DNA of 11,272 bases from Candidatus Bathyarchaeota archaeon (GTDB lineage Archaea > Thermoproteota > Bathyarchaeia > Bathyarchaeales > Bathyarchaeaceae), in the NCBI GenBank assembly GCA_020348365.1, contig CP070749.1, forward strand, positions 863,543 through 874,814, read 5' to 3'. A model generated the notes under the pieces. It did not search any database. It saw only the letters and a program-made list of their open reading frames with translations, and was not told the origin of the DNA. Below, piece by piece: positions 6,266 through 11,272 of the stretch. A program made the position numbers and the translations under genes. The number at the start of each line of letters is the position of its first letter. Within the stretch, counting starts at the first letter, position 1.

Positions 6266-8026
6266 TTGAGATACTCCGCCATCGCAGAATCATACGAAGA
6301 AATCGAAGCCACAACAAAACGGTTGAAGATGACAGATCACCTGGTTAAGTTACTCTCAGAAACTCCCTACGAGGTAATCGACAAAGTAGTTTATCTGACT
6401 CAGGGAAAACTATATCCCGATTTTGTTGGAATCGACATAGGAGTTGCGGAGAAACTAGCGATACGAGCGACCGCCAAAGCAACTGGTTACGCAGAAAGAG
6501 TGATTGAAGGAGACCTCAAACAAACCGGAGATTTAGGCAATACAACTCAGAGATTCTTAGAAAAGAAGGCCCAAGTCATTCTCTTCCGAGAGCCACTGAC
6601 CGTCCAGAAAGTATACGAACAACTGGACAAGATGGCAAAGGCATCCGGCTCCGGATCCCTGGATCAGAAGATAAATCTCCTAGCTGGACTCTTGGCCAAC
6701 GCTTCACCCCAAGAAGCAAAGTATATTATCCGAACGGTCACCGGCAATCTGAGACTGGGAATAGCCGACATGACAGTTCTCGATGCACTAGCCATTGCAT
6801 ATGGTGGTGGAAAAGAGGCTCGGGACGGTCTAGAACGAGCCTACAACATCTCCTCAGACCTAGGTGAGGTGGCAAAAACTGTTGTGGAGAAGGGGATGAC
6901 GGGCATCGAAAAGTTAGAAGTTTCGATTGGGAGACCAATCAAACCCATGTTAGCCGAGCGCTTAAGCTCACCAGAAGAGATTCTAGAGAAACTTGGAGGC
7001 GAGTGCATAGCTGAGTTCAAGTATGATGGTGAAAGAGTACAAGCTCACAAGCAAGCTGATAACCTCATCCTATTTTCCCGTCGACTTGAAAACATAACAG
7101 AGCAATATCCAGACGCAGTTGAACTACTCCGCAAAAATGCCAAGGTGAAAGACGCAATCGTCGAAGCGGAAATCGTAGCCATCGACCCAGACACTGAGGA
7201 GATGAAGCCTTTCCAGGAGCTGATGCATAGAAGAAGAAAATATGGTGTAAAAGAGGCTATGGAGAAGTATCCAATATCGCTCTTCATGTTCGACGTTCTC
7301 TACCTTAATGAAAGAGACCTAACCCTGAAACCATACTCCATCCGACATAAACACCTTGAGAGGATAATCGAACAGGGTGACCGCGTCAAGATAGCGGATT
7401 ATCTCGTCACTGACGACCCCAGTGAGCTAGAGGAGTTCTTTGAAAAGGCTGTGGAAAATGGCTGTGAAGGTCTGATCTGCAAATCATTAAGCAAAGACGC
7501 TGTCTATCAGGCAGGAGCAAGAGGATGGCTCTGGATAAAGTACAAGCGGGACTACAAGAGTGAGATGACCGACACGGTTGACCTAGTAATCGTAGGAGCA
7601 TTCTATGGAAGAGGTAAGCGAGCAGGAACATACGGCGCCCTCCTATTGGCAGCATATGATCCTGATGAAGACATGTTCAAGACAGTAACCAGATGCGGAA
7701 CGGGCTTCACCGACGAGGACCTTGAAAAAATCTTGGAAATGATGGAAAAACATCGAATATCCCATCGCCACCCGAGAGTCCAATCAACCATCGAGGCAGA
7801 TGTTTGGTTTGAACCAAAAGCAATAATCGAGATAATAGGCGCCGAAATGACGCTCAGCCCAATCCATGTATGTGCTATGGACGCTATTAGAAAAGGGAGC
7901 GGACTGGCTATACGGTTCCCTCGTTTCACAGGAAACTATCGCTTAGACAAGTTGGCTGAAGACGCCACATCTGTCAAGGAAATCATTGAGATGTACAAAG
8001 GTCAGCTGAGAAAGGTAAATGGGTAG
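6266..8026 (+). CDS. lig: ATP-dependent DNA ligase (archaeal type)
   Basis: It seals nicks in duplex DNA via ligase-AMP and DNA-AMP intermediates, acting in Okazaki fragment joining and repair. From TTG at 6266 it has 586 residues, close to archaeal ligases. It has an N-terminal DNA-binding domain (about 1-215, with VVYLTQGKLYPDF at 41-53 and NLRLGIADMTVLDALA at 161-176) and an adenylation domain with motif I FKYDGERVQ (251-259, nucleophile Lys252), SRRLEN (271-276), EAEIVA (300-305), FMFDVLYLN (340-348), motif IV EGLICKS (401-407) and motif V WLWIKYKRDY (421-430). An OB-fold domain follows, ending with GSGLAIRFPRFTG (544-556). An in-frame ATG at 6173 would add 31 residues, but archaeal homologues begin with a segment like RYSAIAESYEEIEATTKRL right after the TTG, and the extension looks non-coding. 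GGAAG precedes the TTG. Confidence 0.96.
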   Translation: MRYSAIAESYEEIEATTKRLKMTDHLVKLLSETPYEVIDKVVYLTQGKLYPDFVGIDIGVAEKLAIRATAKATGYAERVIEGDLKQTGDLGNTTQRFLEKKAQVILFREPLTVQKVYEQLDKMAKASGSGSLDQKINLLAGLLANASPQEAKYIIRTVTGNLRLGIADMTVLDALAIAYGGGKEARDGLERAYNISSDLGEVAKTVVEKGMTGIEKLEVSIGRPIKPMLAERLSSPEEILEKLGGECIAEFKYDGERVQAHKQADNLILFSRRLENITEQYPDAVELLRKNAKVKDAIVEAEIVAIDPDTEEMKPFQELMHRRRKYGVKEAMEKYPISLFMFDVLYLNERDLTLKPYSIRHKHLERIIEQGDRVKIADYLVTDDPSELEEFFEKAVENGCEGLICKSLSKDAVYQAGARGWLWIKYKRDYKSEMTDTVDLVIVGAFYGRGKRAGTYGALLLAAYDPDEDMFKTVTRCGTGFTDEDLEKILEMMEKHRISHRHPRVQSTIEADVWFEPKAIIEIIGAEMTLSPIHVCAMDAIRKGSGLAIRFPRFTGNYRLDKLAEDATSVKEIIEMYKGQLRKVNG

Positions 8027-8084
8027 CCCGGTGATTAAGGGCATAATGATTCAGAGCAGAGTTGAGAGCTATCAGCTCATTAAC

Positions 8085-8096
8085 AGAAATAAATAC
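8085..8096 (+). promoter_or_regulatory. TATA-like element giving a probably leaderless transcript
   Basis: AGAAATAAATAC lies with its centre about 26 bp before the GTG at 8117, the usual distance from an archaeal TATA box to the transcription start. No Shine-Dalgarno sequence is visible before that GTG, so transcription probably begins at or next to the start codon. A short inverted repeat, GAGCT (8066-8070) and AGCTC (8074-8078), lies immediately upstream. Confidence 0.5.
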
Positions 8097-8116
8097 GTTG
8101 ACTATTCTAACTTTAC

Positions 8117-8557
8117 GTGGTGGCTTACAAGGTGAAGACTCAATGGGTTGGGAAGAGCGTTGATTTGAGTATATTGACTGAACGCATAAAACAATTTTTT
8201 CCCGAGCCAGATTTTGAGACCACAATTGAAAAGGGCAGAAGAGGACATATGATTCAGGCGACCAGCAAGATTCCAAATCTGAAACTGAAAATCAACGTGG
8301 AAATCAATGGTCGACCAAACGATTTTACCGTGGATTTCTTGGCTGGCAGAAAAGGAGGATATTTCTCACTCTCGATGATAATAGGCTACCTAACAGCGAT
8401 GTTCGGAGGGGGATATCTCGTGCATAAAGGAGTCAGAGAGCAAGGCGCCTTAGAGCGACTTGAAAACGACTTCTGGAAACACACAGATATGCAAGTGGCA
8501 AATCTAGTGAATTCTGCAATTCACTTGGACAACATGAGCAAAACTTCAGATCCATGA
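8117..8557 (+). CDS. Uncharacterised protein with one membrane segment, 146 aa
   Basis: I do not recognise this family. Residues 1-78 look like a small soluble alpha/beta domain: a strand (YKVKTQWVG), a helix (SILTERIKQFF), then strands including KLKINVEINGR and DFTVDFLAG. One hydrophobic glycine-rich segment at about 82-103 (SLSMIIGYLTAMFGGGYLV) could span the membrane, followed by a charged helical tail (105-138) with KGVREQGALERLENDFW. There is no signal peptide; the domain order suggests a C-terminal-anchored protein with a cytoplasmic N-domain, but topology is unclear. The start is the first of two adjacent GTG codons, with no ribosome-binding site but a TATA-like element about 26 bp upstream. 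It lies 90 bp after the ligase gene but has its own promoter, so a functional link to the ligase is not implied. Confidence 0.78.
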   Translation: MVAYKVKTQWVGKSVDLSILTERIKQFFPEPDFETTIEKGRRGHMIQATSKIPNLKLKINVEINGRPNDFTVDFLAGRKGGYFSLSMIIGYLTAMFGGGYLVHKGVREQGALERLENDFWKHTDMQVANLVNSAIHLDNMSKTSDP

Positions 8558-9105
8558 ATCCCTCAGCTATTCTACGATCTTCTTAATTGTGCTATCTTGT
8601 CATATCTTTTGGTATTGCAGAAGCGCGCATGATTGCTGCAGATTATATCCAAAGATTTTGGTAGCAGATCAAGCAATAATACTCGGTGTATGAAGCGCGT
8701 TTCCTGGGGCACATGTGGGCCCAAGCCGCTTTTCCAGCATTTAACATCTGTCCACAGCACTTGCACCTTGGTGGACCATCTAAGCGACTGACAAGATTAT
8801 CCATTACGGTTATCTTCTTCCAAGCCGCCATAGGACGGGCACTCCACTCCTATGCTTTGTCCTTTCTCTATCTATCTAATTTAGCAAGAGGTCTTTATAT
8901 TTTGTCATAGATTCATCAGGTTGAGCAACACCCATACCATATGGTCTGTGCTGGTGCTCAGTCAGGTTCTTATGCGTTATAGGCGTTGCAGGAGAGCGAA
9001 TCAGACTTGTGACGAGGTTCACAAGTAACTCGTGGTTAGAAGAATGGATTCTGCGTAGAGTGGTTATGGTTGAAACAAAAGAGCTAATTAGGGTGAAATG
9101 GGAAA
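8558..9105. other. Low-density region holding only a small minus-strand gene
   Basis: About 550 bp separate the two plus-strand genes. The only frame with protein-like features is the 62-aa CxxC protein on the minus strand (8643-8831). The part from 8832 to 9105 has no strong gene. One plus-strand frame ending in TAG at 9121-9123 encodes a short plausible peptide (RVVMVETKELIRVKWENG) but lacks a convincing start, and the competing minus-strand frame looks antisense. No tRNA-like fold, guide RNA boxes or repeats were seen. Confidence 0.5.
8643..8831 (-). CDS. Small CxxC zinc-ribbon-like protein, 62 aa
   Basis: This small minus-strand protein has a cysteine layout typical of metal-binding knuckles: RCKCCGQ (Cys23, Cys25, Cys26), AHMC (His39, Cys41), and YYCLICYQ (Cys53, Cys56). 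Two CxxC pairs about 27 residues apart would suit a single structural Zn2+ site of the zinc-ribbon type, with His39/Cys41 as alternative ligands. No helix-turn-helix or other domain accompanies it, so function is unknown; proteins of this size often bind nucleic acid or a protein partner. The ATG is at 8829-8831, with a purine-rich GGAGTGGAG 8-16 bases upstream and an AT-rich AAAATATAAAG (8893-8903, minus) about 65 bp upstream. The spacing of the cysteines argues against an accidental frame, but no homologue is known to me. Confidence 0.55.
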   Translation of the reverse strand: MAAWKKITVMDNLVSRLDGPPRCKCCGQMLNAGKAAWAHMCPRKRASYTEYYCLICYQNLWI

Positions 9106-9333
9106 ATGGAGACAGCAATAATTAGCTGCGGAGTAGCCTGGGGTGAAGATGTGAGGTTCAGGAGTAAGAGGTTTTTCTACGTTTTCGTACTTCCGATTTT
9201 GATTTTTGCAGTTGCTTTCGGCGTTACTATTCTCCAAGGCGTAATATTGTATATGTGGTTGGGGTTCTTTGTGTCTTGGGGTGCACATTTCTACGCTAAG
9301 TTCTATTACTCTCGGAAGATCGAGGAGGAATGA
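9106..9333 (+). CDS. Small two-pass membrane protein, 75 aa
   Basis: I do not recognise this as a named family. It has two hydrophobic stretches, about 23-43 (FFYVFVLPILIFAVAFGVTI) and 45-61 (QGVILYMWLGFFVSWGA), separated by a very short turn. A basic segment (RFRSKR, 17-22) precedes the first and SRKIEEE ends the protein, so a membrane hairpin with both ends in the cytoplasm is likely by the positive-inside rule. The ATG at 9106 is preceded by AGGGTGA. An in-frame GTG at 9154 (VRFRSKRFF) would give a more conventional membrane-protein N-terminus and is itself preceded by GGGGTGAA, so the true start may be there. It lies in the same orientation as the 178-aa membrane protein gene 122 bp downstream, which has its own promoter. 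Confidence 0.6.
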   Translation: METAIISCGVAWGEDVRFRSKRFFYVFVLPILIFAVAFGVTILQGVILYMWLGFFVSWGAHFYAKFYYSRKIEEE

Positions 9334-9412
9334 ATGCCCTCTCACTAGATCTTACTTGAGAAAGACCACTTTTGCTCAGCGCCAAAACAAGCGTATGAAC
9401 GGGTAAGCAATG

Positions 9413-9425
9413 TATAAGTATAAAT
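9413..9425 (+). promoter_or_regulatory. TATA box of the 9456 gene
   Basis: TATAAGTATAAAT is the clearest TATA-like sequence in the window. Placing the box at about 9418-9425 predicts a transcription start near 9446-9448, leaving a leader of only about 10 nt before the ATG at 9456. No strong Shine-Dalgarno sequence is seen in that short leader. An inverted repeat fills the space between the box and the predicted start. Confidence 0.6.
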
Positions 9426-9430
9426 CTGAG

Positions 9431-9448
9431 GATTGGAAGTATCCAATC
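9431..9448. repeat. Perfect 7-bp inverted repeat between TATA box and start codon
   Basis: GATTGGA (9431-9437) and TCCAATC (9442-9448) are perfect inverse complements around AGTA. The repeat sits directly downstream of the TATA box and spans the predicted transcription start. A bound regulator there would block RNA polymerase recruitment; alternatively, if transcription starts further upstream, it would form a leader hairpin with a tetraloop. Which reading is right cannot be told from the sequence. Confidence 0.5.
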
Positions 9449-9455
9449 AAGCTCG

Positions 9456-9992
9456 ATGAGGGAAAATAGAGTGGTCAAACGGACTATTGTTATCGCTTCA
9501 GGTCTCATTGTCTTCCTCGCTGGCATAATCTTGATAGGACTCTCCAATGTCACAAAGAGCGGGCTTATTGAACGCAGGGAAGCCTTTGGGCAGCCACTTG
9601 AAGGAAGTGGAATAATCGATGTGGCGATGAATCTGCCTTATGCTGGGAAGTATGGCATCAACTTCACTGGATCCTTTCAGGGGCATGAAGGCGAACCAAT
9701 CTTCTATGTCAGGGATTATCAGAATAATCTAATCTTTGCAGGTCCAGGATTTGGTCCGGGTACGACGTTCCCCATCGTCATAGACTTCCAGATCGCTGAA
9801 CCAGGATTATACAGCATAGATTTCCACGTCGTTGCCAGCAATGATTCTCGGGTTGAACTGTATCGATATGGATACGAGGTGGGAGATGTCCGCCCTTATG
9901 TATATCTGTTTTATGTAGGCGCCTCACTGGCAATCGCGGGCATAATTGCCAACGTGGTTGGTCTTTTTGTGCTCTCTGAGCCACGGGAGTGA
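9456..9992 (+). CDS. Two-TM protein with extracytoplasmic beta-rich domain, 178 aa
   Basis: I do not recognise this family beyond its architecture. A basic N-terminus (RENRVVKR) leads into TM1 at about 10-30 (TIVIASGLIVFLAGIILIGLS). An extracytoplasmic domain follows at about 31-147, then TM2 at about 148-173 (YVYLFYVGASLAIAGIIANVVGL) and a short charged end. The middle domain is rich in Gly, Phe, Tyr and alternating hydrophobic residues (GKYGINFTGSFQG, GLYSIDFHVVASND), which suggests a beta-sandwich. N-glycosylation sequons occur at 31-33, 69-71 and 129-131, consistent with display outside an archaeal cell. The outline resembles GOLD-like domains flanked by membrane segments, but no key residues confirm it. 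The ATG is preceded by a good TATA box and an inverted repeat; it converges, 44 bp apart, with the NosD/PKD surface protein gene. Confidence 0.8.
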   Translation: MRENRVVKRTIVIASGLIVFLAGIILIGLSNVTKSGLIERREAFGQPLEGSGIIDVAMNLPYAGKYGINFTGSFQGHEGEPIFYVRDYQNNLIFAGPGFGPGTTFPIVIDFQIAEPGLYSIDFHVVASNDSRVELYRYGYEVGDVRPYVYLFYVGASLAIAGIIANVVGLFVLSEPRE

Positions 9993-10036
9993 GCCACGGA
10001 AGCTTGCAGATCTCTTCTTCTTTGGCGGTGCTTTGC

Positions 10037-11272
10037 TCAGTCGTGCTCACTATGAGTGAACGAAGCTTTTCTTCTCCTTATCATGTATGCTACAATTACT
10101 ACTATTCCTATTAGGCCACCTATTATCAATACACTATCGTTCATGTCTTCGGCGCTTTCAACTGTAACTGTAATTGAGTCGGTGGCGCTGTTTCCTGCTG
10201 CGTCTTTCAATGTTAATTTGACAGTGTAAGTTCCTGTTTCCGTATATGTATGATTCGCAGTAATGCCGGTTCCGTCAGAACCGTCTCCGAAGTCCCATTC
10301 ATAACTAGTAATTCCCACGTTGTCGCTGGAGCCGCCCGCGTTGAAGACTGCCTCGGTGTTGGCTCTGATCGTTCTGTCTGAACCTGCATTGGCAACTGGA
10401 TTCGTCACGTCGAGAACAGTGATTTCAACTATATCCGTTGCGTGGTGTCCGGCTCCATCCGACACGTTTAGGCGGATTATGTAGATGCTTGGGTTGGTAA
10501 AGGTGTAAGTCGGGTTTACACCCTGCAATACTTGCTGTGTTTCATCCGTGAACATCCAAGTATAGCTTGAGATGCCGATGTTGTCGTGTGAGCCTGAGCC
10601 GTCGAGTGTCACTGACGTGTCTTCGTCAACAGTCCGGTCGGCTCCTGCGTCTGCTACTGGCGGGCTCGTGTCTGATACTTCAGAGCCTATGATTCTCACC
10701 CTGTGTGTGCTGAAGTCATAACTGAGGTAGAAGAACGTGTGGGTGTCGGTTTCAGTTATTGTGGTGTTCGAGGTTGAATCAGCCTCGTCCACTAGAACAA
10801 GCCACGCGCCCCTCAGAAGGCTTTTTGGAACCGTGACATTGCAGAATCCCACAGTACCAGATGGCCCTGTGACGTTGAAGCTTATTTGCTTGGCTGATGA
10901 GTTGAAGTTGAAGCCTGTTATGGTCGAGTTGCTGAGTGTAGTGACGCGATATTCTTCTTCATCTATACTGACGCTGAAGACCCTTAATTTGCTCCAGGCT
11001 TCCATAAGCGGGTGCCAATCCAAGCCCTGATGAGGAAGATCGGTGTCTCCCACTCCGTCTCCGTCCAGGTCTTCACCATTATAGTTGCTCCAGTGATTTC
11101 CTTCGTGACCGTTGTCCCAGAAGTCAACGTATGACTCGTTGAAGGATACCTGTTTTATGATATTACTGATGAAGTTGTTGTGATAGATGATGTTACCCCC
11201 AGAGTGTAAAGAATAAATCCCGAAGAGATTGTTTTTCACGGTATTTTCGTGAATGCTGTTGAGCGCGGATGA
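10037..11272 (-). CDS. NosD-repeat/PKD-domain cell-surface protein (5' end beyond window)
   Basis: This is the C-terminal 411 residues of a larger secreted, membrane-anchored protein; the frame is open to the right edge. In window numbering, residues 1-60 hold parallel beta-helix (NosD/periplasmic copper-binding type) repeats such as ENTVKNNLFGIYSLHSGGNI and IIYHNNFIS, ending in the typical closing motif GNHWSNYNGEDLDGDGVGD (about 58-76), whose DxDxDG stretch may bind calcium. About 95-198 is a beta-rich linker domain. Two PKD domains follow: about 205-288, where WMF replaces the usual WDFGDG, and about 289-372, with a canonical YEWDFGDG. A transmembrane anchor at about 381-397 (LIIGGLIGIVVIVAYMI) precedes RRRK and a short tail. 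Many N-glycosylation sequons are present. It probably works outside the cell in adhesion or carbohydrate binding; catalytic function is not indicated. Confidence 0.9.
   Translation of the reverse strand, partial: SSALNSIHENTVKNNLFGIYSLHSGGNIIYHNNFISNIIKQVSFNESYVDFWDNGHEGNHWSNYNGEDLDGDGVGDTDLPHQGLDWHPLMEAWSKLRVFSVSIDEEEYRVTTLSNSTITGFNFNSSAKQISFNVTGPSGTVGFCNVTVPKSLLRGAWLVLVDEADSTSNTTITETDTHTFFYLSYDFSTHRVRIIGSEVSDTSPPVADAGADRTVDEDTSVTLDGSGSHDNIGISSYTWMFTDETQQVLQGVNPTYTFTNPSIYIIRLNVSDGAGHHATDIVEITVLDVTNPVANAGSDRTIRANTEAVFNAGGSSDNVGITSYEWDFGDGSDGTGITANHTYTETGTYTVKLTLKDAAGNSATDSITVTVESAEDMNDSVLIIGGLIGIVVIVAYMIRRRKASFTHSEHD

Noticed and set aside
8572..8766. 64-codon minus-strand frame overlapping the small CxxC protein
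   Set aside because: It overlaps the frame that carries the paired cysteine motifs and shows none of its own.
8912..9060. Possible tRNA or C/D-box sRNA in the sparse stretch
   Set aside because: No T-arm consensus, no acceptor pairing, and no C box/D box pair at suitable spacing could be found.
8876..9118. 80-codon minus-strand frame
   Set aside because: No motif, membrane segment or ribosome-binding site; low-complexity Ser/Thr/His composition typical of antisense or non-coding sequence.

Overview
The window is an archaeal chromosome segment. The translational and RNA-processing markers are archaeal: a fibrillarin/Nop5 pair, an archaeal-type short adenylosuccinate synthetase, an archaeal ATP-dependent DNA ligase, and TATA-like AT-rich elements upstream of several starts. 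Protein resemblance (ligase and Nop5) and the NosD/PKD surface protein suggest a TACK-group organism, possibly a Bathyarchaeia-like lineage. That placement is inference from recalled family features, not a search. About half of the supported genes appear to start with GTG or TTG.

Layout, left to right. (1) 1-1815, minus strand: nop5 followed by flpA (fibrillarin, cut by the left edge), overlapping by 17 nt. Together they form the catalytic and scaffold halves of the C/D-box sRNP that 2'-O-methylates rRNA and tRNA. (2) 1909-3622, plus strand: pyrD and pyrK, overlapping by 26 nt. They encode a class 1B dihydroorotate dehydrogenase (FMN catalytic subunit plus FAD/[2Fe-2S] electron-transfer subunit) of pyrimidine synthesis. 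It is divergent from nop5 across a short shared promoter region. (3) 3773-4171, plus: a helical protein of unknown function behind its own TATA-like element. (4) 4288-5298, minus: purA (IMP to adenylosuccinate). (5) A 310-bp divergent intergenic region, then a nitroreductase-family flavoprotein (5609-6148) with a 7-bp inverted repeat upstream, then an ATP-dependent DNA ligase (6266-8026) and a 146-aa single-membrane-segment protein (8117-8557) that is probably leaderless.

(6) 8558-11272 is less dense and more accessory in character. It holds a 62-aa minus-strand protein with two CxxC motifs, a 75-aa protein with two membrane segments, a 178-aa protein with an extracytoplasmic domain held between two membrane segments, and the C-terminal part of a large NosD-repeat/PKD-domain surface protein ending in a membrane anchor. 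The last two genes converge.

Most of the window is housekeeping: nucleotide synthesis, DNA joining and RNA modification. I do not see a convincing undescribed multi-gene system. The parts most worth a second look are the right-hand membrane/surface group, the inverted repeats in front of two genes, and the small CxxC protein. No tRNA, rRNA, CRISPR array, insertion sequence or C/D-box sRNA could be supported by eye.
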